A stretch of DNA of 64,000 nucleotides from Streptomonospora alba (lineage in GTDB: Bacteria > Actinomycetota > Actinomycetes > Streptosporangiales > Streptosporangiaceae), in the NCBI RefSeq assembly GCF_000826685.1, contig NZ_JROO01000004.1:1-64000 (forward strand). The letters run 5' to 3'. Both the position numbers and the translations under genes were made by a program. Of this stretch, positions 49,520-59,521 are shown in pieces. How positions within the stretch are numbered: position 1 is the first letter of the stretch; every line of letters starts with the position of its first letter. The notes under the pieces were generated by a model. That model had not been told where the DNA came from. It was given only the letters and a program-made list of their open reading frames with translations, and searched no databases.

Positions 49520-50294
49520 ATCCGAAGTTGATACGCACCTGGTCGCGCCACTGCTCCAACAGCTCCGGCAGACCGTCGACCGCCACCTCGTCACCCCGGT
49601 TCCACAGCGCGATGTAGAGCTGTACGGCTGTGCCGCCGAAAGCCGCGTCGGGTGCCTGCGGGTCCGCCGCTGCACCGACCTCCGTGACCACGGGCTCCTG
49701 GCTGATGCGCAGCGACCACGCGTGCTCGGTGTCCTCGGCACGGACCAGCAGCGTGCGGGACTCGGATGTCCGGAGCTCGCACTTCCTGCGCGGAACGAAC
49801 CCGCGCAGCAGCTCGTCGATCCCGTCGGCCGCGAGCGCGCGAGGGATCGACGCGTCGGAGGCCAACGGCCGTCGGCCCAGCGCGGCCGAGAGCGCGTCGA
49901 GGCTGTGGACCGTGGTCTCGTGCGCCTGGCGGCGTGCCCAGAACAGCCGCGGCCGCGGTGCGTCCTTCAAGAACACCGGCGCCTCGACGTCGTCCGGCGC
50001 GGCGCGGAGGGCGCCGATCAGGTCGTCGACACCGGCGGAGAGCCAGGCGAACGGATCCGGTGCCGCCAGGCCTTCGGCGTAAGAACGCTCGGTGTCGTGG
50101 CCGGACTCCCCGCGGAGGGTGGAGGCCGCCCACCGGTGCACCATTCCCTGGTGCGCCACGAGGTCGGCCACGGTCCACTCCGGGCAGGTCGGTACGCGGG
50201 CCCCGAGCCCTGCCCGTTCGGCGGCGTCGCGCAGCGCGGCCCCGCTCGCGGCGATGGCCGTCGTGTAGTCGTCCAGTGCGAGATGCGGAGGCAT
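49518..50294 (-). CDS. Maleylpyruvate isomerase-family, mycothiol-dependent-type enzyme
   Basis: 258 residues from the ATG at 50294. The DinB/MDMPI N-terminal signature is present: VPTCPEWTVADLVAHQGMVH with metal-binding histidines and a later QAHETTVHSLDAL. The C-terminal part fits the MDMPI C domain (VAVDGLPELLEQW). Family members use mycothiol; substrate unknown. Monocistronic. Confidence 0.88.
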   Translation of the reverse strand: MPPHLALDDYTTAIAASGAALRDAAERAGLGARVPTCPEWTVADLVAHQGMVHRWAASTLRGESGHDTERSYAEGLAAPDPFAWLSAGVDDLIGALRAAPDDVEAPVFLKDAPRPRLFWARRQAHETTVHSLDALSAALGRRPLASDASIPRALAADGIDELLRGFVPRRKCELRTSESRTLLVRAEDTEHAWSLRISQEPVVTEVGAAADPQAPDAAFGGTAVQLYIALWNRGDEVAVDGLPELLEQWRDQVRINFG

Positions 50295-50472
50295 GCCGCA
50301 ATCGTAGTTCCGCCCGCCCGGAGCGGCCTCCGGAGCATGCGCCGGGCGGGCGGCCGGTTCCGGCCTCGTCCGCCCTGCCTCGCCGTCGCCCTGCCGGGAA
50401 GCGGCGCGGACACCGACCGGAGAGTGCTGCTCCCGGCGCGTAGAGCGGTCGCCGTCGCGGGCCTCGGCCGCG

Positions 50473-51114
50473 CTAGGACGCCGGCGACCGCCGCAGCAGA
50501 TCCTGCACCTCGGCGTCCTCGACCTGCGGGAACCGCTTGTACCACAGGCTCACCGCCTGGAACTGCGGCGGGCTGAGCACGCACACCACCCGATCGCAGA
50601 CGTCCTCCAGAGCCTGAGCGGCATCGGGGGAGCAGACGGGCACGGCCAGCGTCAGCGAGGCCGCCCCCAGCTCACCGAGCGCGGACAGCGCCGCGCGGGC
50701 GCTCATCCCCGTAGCCAGCCCGTCGTCGACGACCACGACGTCGCGCCCGGCGACCTGCGGCGCAGGGCGGTCGCCCCGGTAGGCCTCGACCCGGCGCTTG
50801 GCCTCGGCGCGCTCCTCCTCGGCACTGCGCTCCAGCTCGTCCCGGTCGGCGCGGACCATACGGGGCAGGCGATCGTTCATGATGGGGGCGCCCTCGGCCG
50901 TCACGGCGCCGACCGCCGTCTCCGGGAACTCGGAAAGGGCGATCTTACGCACGACGGTCACGTCGAGCCGAGCCCCCAGCCGCTCGGCGACCACCAAGCC
51001 CACCGGGACGCCGCCGCGGGGCAGCGCCAGGACCACAGGATCACCCAGCCCCAGTTCGCGGACCCGCTCGGCCAGCTGCTCACCGGCGTCGTCGCGGTCG
51101 CGGAAGACCTGCAC
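50473..51114 (-). CDS. Phosphoribosyltransferase-family protein
   Basis: About 213 residues. The PRPP-binding motif is DVVVVDDGLATGMSARAAL and the N-terminal loop is VVLALPRGGVPVG. These stand-alone proteins are common in actinobacteria and have no assigned nucleobase. I prefer the GTG at 51114, preceded by GGGAGGTG at good spacing; a GTG at 51123 is in frame but lies inside that ribosome site. Confidence 0.88.
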   Translation of the reverse strand: MQVFRDRDDAGEQLAERVRELGLGDPVVLALPRGGVPVGLVVAERLGARLDVTVVRKIALSEFPETAVGAVTAEGAPIMNDRLPRMVRADRDELERSAEEERAEAKRRVEAYRGDRPAPQVAGRDVVVVDDGLATGMSARAALSALGELGAASLTLAVPVCSPDAAQALEDVCDRVVCVLSPPQFQAVSLWYKRFPQVEDAEVQDLLRRSPAS

Positions 51115-51123
51115 GCCCCTCAC

Positions 51124-51480
51124 CTCCCGAATGCCGTCGCGGGCCGTCGTCGCCCGGCTACCCCCGCTCCCGCCGGGGAAAACCGCCCCGGCCCGCAGCG
51201 CCTGCGCGGGCGCGCTCGAGTCCCTGCCGCGCTCGCCTTCGGTGTCCGCGCAGCGCAGCGGTTACGCCTCGCTCCTACCGGGTACGCGACCCACGACGGT
51301 GGAACGCCTCGACGGAGGTCGCGGGCCCGCCGTCGCGCCGTCCCGCGGGCCGCGGTCCAGGCGGCGCCGCCCCACCATCCGGACCAGCCTCCGGCTCCCG
51401 GCGCAGCAGCCATCGAGGACGGGAACCGTCCTGCGCACATCCGCCGGCAGTCGGGGCACACGTGGAGAGGGCGGTGGTTT
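51124..51480. other. Divergent intergenic region
   Basis: 357 bases between divergent genes; presumably holds two promoters, but I see no clear element. Confidence 0.4.
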
Positions 51481-52677
51481 ATGGCCATCACCCAGTCCGA
51501 TCGGCGCGAGCGTACGGACGTGCCGACGATGGGCGTCGAAGAGGAGTTCTTCCTGGTCGACGAGGCGGGAACGCTTGCACCGCGCAGCGTGGAGGTCCTC
51601 GACGGTGCGGCCGCGGGGCCCGGGGAGCTGCTCGGGGAGTTCACCCGCAGCCAGGTCGAGTCCGCCGGCCCCGTGTGCACCTCTGTGGAAGAGGCGCTGA
51701 GCGGGCTGTGGGCATCGCGCCTGCGGCTCGCCGAGGCCGCCGCCCAGCAGGGTGTGCGCGTGGTTGCGGGAGCGGTTCCGATCATGGCCGAGAGCGGGCC
51801 GCAGCGGCTCAACCCGGGGTCGCGCTACCACCGCATCGCCGAGCGCTTCGGCGAAGTGGCCTCCGCGGCCGGTACCAACTGCGGCTGCCACGTGCACGTC
51901 GCGGTGCCCGACCGCGACAGCGGCGTGGCCGCCAGCAATCACCTGCGCCCGTGGCTGCCGGTGCTGCTGGCGCTGAGCGCCAACTCGCCGGTCTGCTCGG
52001 CCTCCGACACCGGTTACGCAAGCTGGCGCCAGCCGCGCTGGTCGCGCTGGCCCACGGCGGGGCCGCCCCCGCCGCTGGAGTCGGCCGAGCACTACGAGTC
52101 CTGTGTCGCGGAACTGCTGGAGTCGGGCGCCGCTCTGGACCGCCGAATGCTCTACTGGGACGTCCGGCTGTCCGACCGCCACCCGACCGTCGAGATCCGG
52201 GTCTGCGACGTCCCGGCGACTCCCGAGGAATCGGTTCTGGTGGCCGTGCTCGTGCGTGCGCTGGTCAGCGCCGCCTTGGACGACGAGGCCGCGGGCCGGG
52301 CCCCCGTCCGCCGCGACCCCGCGGTGCTGCGCGGCGACCTGTGGCGCGCCGCCCGCGACGGTCTGGAGGGCAGCTGCCCCGATCCGCTGAGTGGCGGGCG
52401 GCTGCGCCACGTGCACACCGTACTGGAGGAGGCGGTCGAGTACCTCCGCACGTACCTGGAGCGCGCGGGCGACCTCGGCTACGTGCTGGCGGTGCTGGGC
52501 ACCCTGCGCACGAACGGCGGGGGAGCCGCGCGCCAGCGGGCCGCCTACACCCGCCGCTCCCGGGCCGCCGACGTCGTCGACTACCTGGCCGAGGCCACGG
52601 TGCAGGGCCTGGAGGCATCGATCACACCCCGGGTCGTGGTCCCGCCACCGGCGCATGCCCGCCCCTTCGGCGGGTAG
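51481..52677 (+). CDS. Carboxylate-amine ligase, YbdK family (glutamate-cysteine ligase type 2)
   Basis: 398 residues from an ATG that follows GGAGAGGGCGG. Family motifs: TMGVEEEFFLVDEAG, GTNCGCHVHVAVPD, YASWRQPRWSRWPTAGPP and PTVEIRVCDVPATPEES. YbdK homologues show weak glutamate-cysteine ligase activity; the natural reaction in actinobacteria, which mostly make mycothiol, is uncertain. Followed 52 bases later by transketolase, possibly one transcript. Confidence 0.92.
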   Translation: MAITQSDRRERTDVPTMGVEEEFFLVDEAGTLAPRSVEVLDGAAAGPGELLGEFTRSQVESAGPVCTSVEEALSGLWASRLRLAEAAAQQGVRVVAGAVPIMAESGPQRLNPGSRYHRIAERFGEVASAAGTNCGCHVHVAVPDRDSGVAASNHLRPWLPVLLALSANSPVCSASDTGYASWRQPRWSRWPTAGPPPPLESAEHYESCVAELLESGAALDRRMLYWDVRLSDRHPTVEIRVCDVPATPEESVLVAVLVRALVSAALDDEAAGRAPVRRDPAVLRGDLWRAARDGLEGSCPDPLSGGRLRHVHTVLEEAVEYLRTYLERAGDLGYVLAVLGTLRTNGGGAARQRAAYTRRSRAADVVDYLAEATVQGLEASITPRVVVPPPAHARPFGG

Positions 52678-52729
52678 CGGACCCGGGCTGCCGTCCGCGG
52701 CGCGATGCCACATGAGGAGGAAGAACACG

Positions 52730-54598
52730 ATGACCGACCGGCAACCGCTCAAGGAACTGGGGCAGCAGCTGCGCGTCGACGCGGTCCGCGCCGCCGACGC
52801 TGCGGGTTCGGGGCACCCGACCTCGTCGATGTCGGCTGCGGACCTGATGGCGGTGCTCGCCTCGGAGCACCTGCAGTACGACTTCGACAGCCCCGAGCAT
52901 TCGGGCAACGACCACCTGATCTTCTCCAAGGGGCACGCCTCTCTGCTGCTGTACTCCCTCTACAAGGCCTGCGGCGTGGTCTCCGACGACGAGCTGCTGC
53001 GCTATCGCCGGCTGGGCAGCCCGCTGGAGGGCCACCCCACCCCGAGACTGCCCTGGGTCGACGTCGCCACCGGATCCCTGGGCCAGGGATTGCCGATCGG
53101 CGCAGGCGTGGCCCTGGCGGGCGCCGAGCTGGACCGGCTGCCCTACCGGGTCTGGGTGCTGTGCGGCGACAGCGAGCTGGCCGAGGGCTCGGTGTGGGAG
53201 GCCATGGAGTACGCCGGGCAGGCCGGCCTGGCCAACCTGACGGCGATCCTGGACATCAACCGGCTCGGCCAGCGCGGCCCCACCCGCCACGGCTGGGACC
53301 TGGACGCCTACCGCCGGCGGGTGGAGGCGTTCGGCTGGCACACCGTCGAGATCGACGGCCACGACGTCGACGAGATCGACTCGGCCTACCGCCAGGCACG
53401 GGAGGAGACCGACCGCCCCACCGCGATCATCGCCCGCACCGTCAAGGGCGCGGGCGTCAGCGCGGTCGCCGACCAGGAGGGCGCCCACGGCAAGCCGCTG
53501 AGCGACGCCGAGCAGGCCATCGCCGAGCTGGGCGGCCGGCGCGACCTGCGCATCGAGGTGTCCCGGCCGGAGAGCGGGGGCGTGCGTCAGCGCGAGCGTC
53601 CAGGCGGCCGGCAGGTGGAGCTGCCGACGTTCGCCGTGGGCGAGGAAGTCGCCACCCGCGACGCGTTCGGCCAGGCCGTCTCGGCGATCGGGGGCGCCCG
53701 CCCCGACACGGTCGTGCTGGACGGCGAGGTCGCCGACTCCACGCGCGCCAAATTCTTCGCCGAGCAGCACCCGGACCGGTTCTTCGAGTTCTACATCGCC
53801 GAACAGCAGATGGTCGCCGCCGCGGTGGGGCTGCAGGTGCGCGGGTGGACACCGTACGCGGCCACGTTCGCGGCCTTCCTGGCGCGCGCCTACGACTTCA
53901 TCCGGATGGCTGCGGTCAGCCGCGCCGACATCAACCTCGTAGGCTCCCACGCCGGCGTGTCGATCGGCGAGGACGGCCCCTCCCAGATGGGCTTGGAGGA
54001 CATCGCCGCACTGCGCGCCGTGCACAACAGCGTGGTGCTGCACCCCAGCGACGCCAACTCCGCGGCCCGCCTCACCGCCGGGATGGCCGAGCACGACGGG
54101 GTGAGCTACCTGCGCACGCTGCGCGGCAAGACGCCGGTGCTCTACGGCCCCGAGGAGGGCTTCGAGATCGGCGGCAGCAAGGTGCTGCGCTCCTCCTCCA
54201 ACGACCGCGTGACGGTGGTGGGCGCCGGTGTGACGGTGCACGAGGCCCTGGCCGCCGCCGATGCGCTGGCCGGTGAGGGGATCGGCGTGCGGGTCGTCGA
54301 CGCCTACTCGATCAAGCCGGTGGACGCCCCGACGCTGCGCGCCGCGGCCGCGGAGACCGGCCACGTCATCACGGTCGAGGACCACTGGCCCGAGGGCGGG
54401 CTGGGTGACGCGGTGCTGGACGCGTTCGCCGACACCCGCTCCACGCCGCGCACGATGAAGCTCGCGGCGACCGGGATGCCGGCCTCGGCCACACCGCAGG
54501 AGCAACTCCGCGAAGCCGGGATCGACGCGGGGGCCATCGAGGCGGCCGTGCGGGGCATCCTGCGCCAGGAACGCGAGCCCGCCGCCGCGGGCAGCTGA
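52730..54598 (+). CDS. tkt: Transketolase (short form)
   Basis: 622 residues from the ATG at 52730 with AGGAGGAAG upstream. ThDP-binding features are CGDSELAEGSVWEAMEYA and DINRLGQRGPT, with the GSGHPTSSMSAAD opening and the second-domain FYIAEQQMVAAAVG. The length and the TATGSLGQGL-like block put it with the short, animal-type transketolases rather than the ~660-residue bacterial main form. Transfers two-carbon units in the pentose phosphate pathway, ThDP- and Mg-dependent. A T-tailed terminator follows. Confidence 0.93.
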   Translation: MTDRQPLKELGQQLRVDAVRAADAAGSGHPTSSMSAADLMAVLASEHLQYDFDSPEHSGNDHLIFSKGHASLLLYSLYKACGVVSDDELLRYRRLGSPLEGHPTPRLPWVDVATGSLGQGLPIGAGVALAGAELDRLPYRVWVLCGDSELAEGSVWEAMEYAGQAGLANLTAILDINRLGQRGPTRHGWDLDAYRRRVEAFGWHTVEIDGHDVDEIDSAYRQAREETDRPTAIIARTVKGAGVSAVADQEGAHGKPLSDAEQAIAELGGRRDLRIEVSRPESGGVRQRERPGGRQVELPTFAVGEEVATRDAFGQAVSAIGGARPDTVVLDGEVADSTRAKFFAEQHPDRFFEFYIAEQQMVAAAVGLQVRGWTPYAATFAAFLARAYDFIRMAAVSRADINLVGSHAGVSIGEDGPSQMGLEDIAALRAVHNSVVLHPSDANSAARLTAGMAEHDGVSYLRTLRGKTPVLYGPEEGFEIGGSKVLRSSSNDRVTVVGAGVTVHEALAAADALAGEGIGVRVVDAYSIKPVDAPTLRAAAAETGHVITVEDHWPEGGLGDAVLDAFADTRSTPRTMKLAATGMPASATPQEQLREAGIDAGAIEAAVRGILRQEREPAAAGS

Positions 54599-54699
54599 TC
54601 CGCGGCCGAGCGCCCCGGCCGGCGCCGCACTCGTCCTGCACAGGGCGGTGCCCGCCGACCGGGGGCGCCGTGCGGCACCAGACTCTCTAACGCGCCGGT

Positions 54700-54737
54700 A
54701 TGAGCAGTTCGGGTTATCCGAGCTGCTCATCTTTTTT
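54700..54737 (+). terminator. Intrinsic terminator with T-run after transketolase
   Basis: ATGAGCAGTTCGG pairs with CCGAGCTGCTCAT (13 bp, one wobble) around GTTAT and is followed by CTTTTTT. A classical T-tailed terminator, rare in such GC-rich genomes. Confidence 0.9.
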
Positions 54738-55358
54738 GACCGGTTCGATCCTGTTATTTTATGACAACGCGGGATCGGCTCTTTCTTTTGCAGTCATGCC
54801 GACTCGGTGGTTTTCGAATGTCCGAATGGCGACGGTGTGTGGCCGCTGGTGCCGAACGCACCGGCGATTTCCATGGCGAGAATCGCGTCGTCCATAACGT
54901 GGGTCAGTGCGATTCCGCGCAGGCCGGAGGATTGGCGTGTGAATCGCCTCCGCCGTTGCGACCGGACCGAATCCGGGAACTATGGACATGCGATGGGCGT
55001 CGGCGATGAAAGTCGGCACTCGGGGCGCATGCGCGCAGGAGGGTCGGGTACGGCGGGTGTCGGCCAGGCGTGAGAACGGCTCGCCACCGCCCCCCGACCC
55101 CCGATGAATCCGATTCGACGGAAACGGCGTGCGGAGTGGACCCCCGACCCGCATTCGCCCTACGACCACCGAAACCGACCAGCCCCGCGGCAGTGAACCG
55201 AATTCACCCGCCCCGGCGCACGATCCGCGGTCGCCGAACCCCCTCGCGGTACCGGCGAATCGGGGTCGACGCCCGTGCGGATTACGCGGGAACGCGCATA
55301 CCGGTCGAAAACGTCCGGTACGGCATCGACGCTCAGCAAAGGATTGGGTGGAAACACC
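54738..55358. other. Upstream region of the encapsulin operon
   Basis: About 620 bases with no supported gene. The first 60 bases are AT-rich, with TTGACC at 54736-54741 and TATTTTATGA at 54755-54764, but the spacing is not canonical. The remainder is GC-rich. The operon promoter must lie here; I cannot place it securely. Confidence 0.4.
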
Positions 55359-56759
55359 ATGACCGAGTCCAGCGTGGAGAACGAGCAGCAGCGGCTGAGC
55401 CTGGGAACCGAGGCCGCGAGAAAACTGGCGACGACGACCAAGACGCCTCCGCAGATGCAGGGGATCACCTCCCGCTGGCTGCTGCGCCTACTCCCCTGGA
55501 TCGAGGCGACAGGCGGCTCCTACCGGGTGAACCGGCGACTGACCTACACCGTCGGCGACGGCCGGGTCAGCTTCGTCACCACCGGAGCCGACGTCCGGGT
55601 GATCCCGCGTGAACTCTGCGAACTGTCGCTGCTGCGCGACTTCGGCGACGAGGCGGCGCTCGGGGCACTGGCCGAGCGCTTCACCCAAGAGGAGTACGCG
55701 CCCGGCGACGTCATCGTCGAACGCGGCGACGCGGCCGACCGGGTCTGCCTCATCGCCCACGGAAAAGTGAACCGACTGGGCACCGGCGAGTACGGCAACC
55801 AGACCGTCCTGGGAACCATGATCGACGGCGACCACTTCGGCTCGGCCGCGCTGATCGAGGACGACGGCGCCTGGGACGCCACCGCCAAGGCGGTGACCCC
55901 CTGCACCGTGCTCTCCCTGCGCCGATCGGAGTTCCAGGAGGTCGCCGATCGCTCCGAGGCGCTGCGAGCACACCTGGACCGGGTGAGCGCCCGCGAGACC
56001 CCCGAGGCCGACCCCAGCGGCGAGGCGTCGATCGCGGTGGCCTCGGGCCATGCCGGGGAGCCGGATCTGCCGGGGACGTTCGTGGATTACGAGGCGGCGC
56101 CGCGCGAGTACGAGCTGAGTGTGGCGCAGACGGTGCTGCGGGTGCATACGCGGGTGGCGGATCTGTACAACCAGCCGATGAATCAGCTGGAGGAGCAGAT
56201 CCGGTTGACGGTGGAGGCGCTGCGGGAGCGCCAGGAGGACGAGTTGGTCAACAACCGTGATTTCGGGTTGTTGCACAACGCCGATCTGCGCCAGCGCATC
56301 CCCACGCGCAGCGGCCCGCCCACCCCCGACGACCTCGACGAGCTGCTGGGCACCGTGTGGAAGAACCCCTCCTTCCTGCTCGCCCACCCCCGCGCCATCG
56401 CCGCCTTCGGCCGCGAGTGCAGCCGCCGCGGCGTATATCCCGACAGCGTCGACGTCGAGGGCCACCGGGTGCCCGCCTGGCGGGGCGTGCCCATCTTCCC
56501 CTGCAACAAGATCCCGGTCACCGCCACCCGCAGCACCTCGATCATGGCCATGCGCACCGGTCAGGAGAAGCAGGGCGTCATCGGCCTGCACCAGACCGGC
56601 CTGCCCGACGAGTACCAGCCGGGGCTGTCGGTGCGGTTCATGGGCATCAACGACAAGGCCCTCATGTCGTACCTGGTCAGCACCTACTACTCCGCCGCGG
56701 TGCTGGTCCCCGACGCCCTCGGGATTCTGGAGAACGCCGAGATCGGACGCGAGGACTGA
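55359..56759 (+). CDS. Family 2B encapsulin shell protein 1 (HK97 fold with inserted CNB-like domain)
   Basis: 466 residues from the ATG at 55359. Residues 1-88 (N-arm, with [16 protein letters not shown] and YRVNRRL) and 228-466 ([74 protein letters not shown]) match Family 2 encapsulins, virus-capsid-derived proteins that self-assemble into protein compartments. Residues ~90-205 are a cyclic-nucleotide-binding-like insert ([32 protein letters not shown]) that defines subfamily 2B. The phosphate-binding cassette lacks the usual arginine, so nucleotide binding is doubtful. There is no DNA-binding domain, so it is not a CRP-type regulator. First of two shell genes. Confidence 0.93.
   Translation: MTESSVENEQQRLSLGTEAARKLATTTKTPPQMQGITSRWLLRLLPWIEATGGSYRVNRRLTYTVGDGRVSFVTTGADVRVIPRELCELSLLRDFGDEAALGALAERFTQEEYAPGDVIVERGDAADRVCLIAHGKVNRLGTGEYGNQTVLGTMIDGDHFGSAALIEDDGAWDATAKAVTPCTVLSLRRSEFQEVADRSEALRAHLDRVSARETPEADPSGEASIAVASGHAGEPDLPGTFVDYEAAPREYELSVAQTVLRVHTRVADLYNQPMNQLEEQIRLTVEALRERQEDELVNNRDFGLLHNADLRQRIPTRSGPPTPDDLDELLGTVWKNPSFLLAHPRAIAAFGRECSRRGVYPDSVDVEGHRVPAWRGVPIFPCNKIPVTATRSTSIMAMRTGQEKQGVIGLHQTGLPDEYQPGLSVRFMGINDKALMSYLVSTYYSAAVLVPDALGILENAEIGRED
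56040..56341 (+). repeat. Near-identical tract shared by the two shell genes, copy 1
   Basis: 302 bases identical to 57707-58008 except one base (56287 T versus 57954 C), including 247 bases without any difference. Flanking parts of the two genes differ freely at third positions. Codons in the tract end in G or T far more often (TTG, CGT, GAT, AAT, AGT, GCG) than in the flanks. Confidence 0.95.
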
Positions 56760-56959
56760 GTCCCCTCCGCCTGCGCAGACCGCCCGTGCGGTTCCCCCCC
56801 GTAGCCCCCGATACCGGCCGTACGGGCGCCGGCCGGGCCCGTCAGCGCGTCCCTGCCCCGGCGCGCTGCGCGGGCCCCGGCCGCCCCGCCGCGGCCCGGC
56901 CCGAACGCCGACCGGCCGCCCGGTTCCTCCGCCCGACACCCGGCGCGGCCCGCCCCGAC

Positions 56960-56990
56960 CGCCGAAAACCCCGATTCAGCGGGGACGGCG
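56960..56990 (+). promoter_or_regulatory. Hairpin ahead of the second shell gene
   Basis: CGCCG...CGGCG encloses CCCCG-ATTCAG-CGGGG, a two-part stem ending 32 bases before the second shell gene's ATG and just upstream of its AGGTGG ribosome site. It could be a processing or stability element, or a terminator for part of the shell-1 transcripts. Confidence 0.4.
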
Positions 56991-57022
56991 CCCCACACGA
57001 ACCGAGTTAGGTGGTGCATCCG

Positions 57023-58417
57023 ATGACGGACTCACGCGTCGAGAACGCCCGGCCCGAGAAGCTGAGCCTTGGGACCGAGGCGGCGCGCAACCTCGCGACC
57101 ACGACCAAGACGCCTCCGCAGATGCAGGGGATCACCTCCCGCTGGCTGCTGCGCGTGCTGCCCTGGGTGCAGACCGACGGCGGCACTTACCGGGTGAACC
57201 GCCGGCTGACCTGCACCGTCGGCGACGGCCGGGTCAGCTTCCTCTCCACCGGGCCCCGGATCCGCGTCGTGCCGCCCGAGCTGGCCGAGCTGCGGCCGCT
57301 GCGGGGGTTCGGCGACACGGCCGCGCTGGAGGCGCTCGCCGATCGCTTCGAGCAGCGTGAGTACGAGCCGGGCGACGTAATCGCGGCCGCAGGCGCACCC
57401 CTCGACCACGTCTACCTCATGGCCCACGGCAAGGCCGGTGTGCACCGCGTCGGCGAGTACGGCGACGACGTCGTCGTGGGGATGCTGGTCGACGGCGACC
57501 ACTTCGGCGACGCCGCGCTGGACGACGCCTCCGCCACCTGGAGCGACACCGTCAAGGCCAGGACCCGCTGCACCGTGCTCGCCCTGCGCCGCGCGGACTT
57601 CCAGGAGTTCGCCGAGCGCTCCCCGGAGCTGCGCGCCCACCTGGAGGGGACCCGCAACCGCAGCCCACGCCGCGCCAACAAGTACGGCGAAGCCGACATC
57701 GCCGTCGCCTCGGGCCATGCCGGGGAGCCGGATCTGCCGGGGACGTTCGTGGATTACGAGGCGGCGCCGCGCGAGTACGAGCTGAGTGTGGCGCAGACGG
57801 TGCTGCGGGTGCATACGCGGGTGGCGGATCTGTACAACCAGCCGATGAATCAGCTGGAGGAGCAGATCCGGTTGACGGTGGAGGCGCTGCGGGAGCGCCA
57901 GGAGGACGAGTTGGTCAACAACCGTGATTTCGGGTTGTTGCACAACGCCGATCCGCGCCAGCGCATCCCCACGCGCAGCGGCCCGCCCACCCCCGACGAC
58001 CTCGACGAACTCATCTCCCGCCGCCGCAAGACACGGGTCCTGCTGGCACACCCCCGCGCCATCGCCGCCTTCGGCCGCGAGTGCAGCCGCCGCGGCGTCT
58101 ACCCCGACAGCCTCGACCACCAGGGCCACGCCGTCACCGGTTGGCGCGGCATACCGATGCTGCCCTGCGACAAGATCCCGGTCAGCGCCGCCGGCAGCAG
58201 CTCCATCCTCGCGATGCGCACCGGCGAAGACGACCAGGGCGTCGTCGGCCTGCACCACATCGGCCTGCCCGACGAATACCAGCCGGGGCTGTCGGTGCGG
58301 TTCATGGGCGTCAGCGAGAAGGCGATCACCTCCTACCTGGTCAGCACCTACTACTCCGCTGCGGTGCTGGTCCCCGACGCCCTCGGCGTCCTGGAGAACG
58401 TCGAGATCGGACGCTGA
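57023..58417 (+). CDS. Family 2B encapsulin shell protein 2
   Basis: 464 residues from the ATG at 57023, with AGGTGG eight bases upstream; an in-frame GTG at 57011 overlaps that site. Same architecture as shell 1: N-arm with the identical [19 protein letters not shown]-like insert at ~88-203 ([31 protein letters not shown]) and the shell core. Residues ~229-329 are almost identical to shell 1. The insert is the most divergent part, and the loop after the identical tract differs (ISRRRKTRV versus [10 protein letters not shown]). Two-gene Family 2B shells are known to co-assemble; the identical core fits this. Thirty-four bases separate it from the prenyl synthase gene. Confidence 0.93.
   Translation: MTDSRVENARPEKLSLGTEAARNLATTTKTPPQMQGITSRWLLRVLPWVQTDGGTYRVNRRLTCTVGDGRVSFLSTGPRIRVVPPELAELRPLRGFGDTAALEALADRFEQREYEPGDVIAAAGAPLDHVYLMAHGKAGVHRVGEYGDDVVVGMLVDGDHFGDAALDDASATWSDTVKARTRCTVLALRRADFQEFAERSPELRAHLEGTRNRSPRRANKYGEADIAVASGHAGEPDLPGTFVDYEAAPREYELSVAQTVLRVHTRVADLYNQPMNQLEEQIRLTVEALRERQEDELVNNRDFGLLHNADPRQRIPTRSGPPTPDDLDELISRRRKTRVLLAHPRAIAAFGRECSRRGVYPDSLDHQGHAVTGWRGIPMLPCDKIPVSAAGSSSILAMRTGEDDQGVVGLHHIGLPDEYQPGLSVRFMGVSEKAITSYLVSTYYSAAVLVPDALGVLENVEIGR
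57707..58008 (+). repeat. Near-identical tract shared by the two shell genes, copy 2
   Basis: Partner of 56040-56341; see that entry. Identity begins and ends abruptly within the coding sequence, as expected for a gene-conversion tract. Confidence 0.95.
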
Positions 58418-58451
58418 GGCATCCAAGCCACGCACAGGAGGGATCCGGCTC

Positions 58452-59492
58452 ATGGTGGCAATCGAGGAAACCGGGCACGGCCGTCCGACAGCCGAGGTGC
58501 TCGCCGACGTACGCGACGTCGTCGACCCCGCGCTGCGCGCGGCAGTGGCGACCCTTCCCCTCGCCCCGCGGGCGATCGCCGACTACCACTTCGGCTGGCG
58601 CGACGAGCACGGAAACCCGGTGGCCGGTGCGAGCGGCAAACTGTTCCGCCCCGCGCTGGCCCTGCTCGCCGCACGGGCCGCCGGCGGTGCCGCCCACGAC
58701 GCGGTCCCGGCGGCCGTCGCGGTCGAACTGGTGCACAACTTCTCGCTCCTGCACGACGACGTCATGGACGGCGACACCACCCGCCGGCACCGCGCCACCG
58801 CATGGAGCGTGTTCGGTGCGGGCGGCGCCATCCTCGCCGGCGACGCCCTGCTGTCCCTGTCCTTCGACACCCTGGCCGCCAGCGGCCATGCCGCATCCGG
58901 CGACGCGGCACGCCGGCTCCACACCGCGGTGCAGCGGCTCATCGACGGTCAGAGCGCCGACATGGAGTTCGAGCGCCGCACCGACGTCGACACCGCCGAA
59001 TGCCGCGCCATGGCCGAGGCCAAGACCGGCGCCCTGCTCGGTGGCGCCTGCGCGCTCGGGGCCGTTTTCGGCGGAGCCGGGCCGCGGCAGGTCGAGGACA
59101 TGCGGCGGTTCGGCGAACTGCTCGGGCTCGCCTTCCAGCTCGCCGACGATCTGCTGGGAATCTGGGGCGATCCCGCGGTGACAGGCAAACCCGTCCACTC
59201 GGACCTGCGCAACCGGAAGAAGTCGCTGCCGGTCGTGGCTGCGCTGTCTGCCGACACCGCCGAGTCGGGCGAGCTGGTGGCGCTGCTCGCCCGGGACCGG
59301 CCGCTGGAGGGAGCCGAGCTGATCCGCGCCGCCGAGCTGGTGGAGCTGGCGGGCGGGCGCTCCTGGGGCGAGCAGGAGACCGCCGCGCTGCTGCAACGGG
59401 CGCTGGAGCATCTGCGCTGCGCATCCTGCGCGGCGGTACCGGCGGCCGAACTGGCGGCGCTGGCCCGCCTTGCCACCCGACGCGACCACTGA
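58452..59492 (+). CDS. Polyprenyl diphosphate synthase, probable encapsulin cargo
   Basis: 346 residues from the ATG at 58452. Trans-prenyltransferase motifs: first Asp-rich DDVMD (residues 102-106, in [14 protein letters not shown]), second DDLLGIWGD (232-240), and [15 protein letters not shown]. It joins IPP units to an allylic diphosphate. A phenylalanine five residues before the first motif fits short products (C10-C20) by the usual rule, with low certainty. It has only a ~25-residue N-terminal lead and no long disordered tail. Polyprenyl transferases are one of the recognised cargo classes of Family 2 encapsulins, and the gene lies 34 bases after shell 2 and 29 before ispH. Confidence 0.92.
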   Translation: MVAIEETGHGRPTAEVLADVRDVVDPALRAAVATLPLAPRAIADYHFGWRDEHGNPVAGASGKLFRPALALLAARAAGGAAHDAVPAAVAVELVHNFSLLHDDVMDGDTTRRHRATAWSVFGAGGAILAGDALLSLSFDTLAASGHAASGDAARRLHTAVQRLIDGQSADMEFERRTDVDTAECRAMAEAKTGALLGGACALGAVFGGAGPRQVEDMRRFGELLGLAFQLADDLLGIWGDPAVTGKPVHSDLRNRKKSLPVVAALSADTAESGELVALLARDRPLEGAELIRAAELVELAGGRSWGEQETAALLQRALEHLRCASCAAVPAAELAALARLATRRDH

Positions 59493-59521
59493 CCCACGGC
59501 CCAGCCGAGGAGGCACAGCAC

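Noticed and set aside
55359-58417. Reading the tandem genes as CRP/FNR-type cAMP-responsive regulators
   Set aside because: The CNB-like part is internal and no helix-turn-helix is present; both ends match encapsulin shell sequence.
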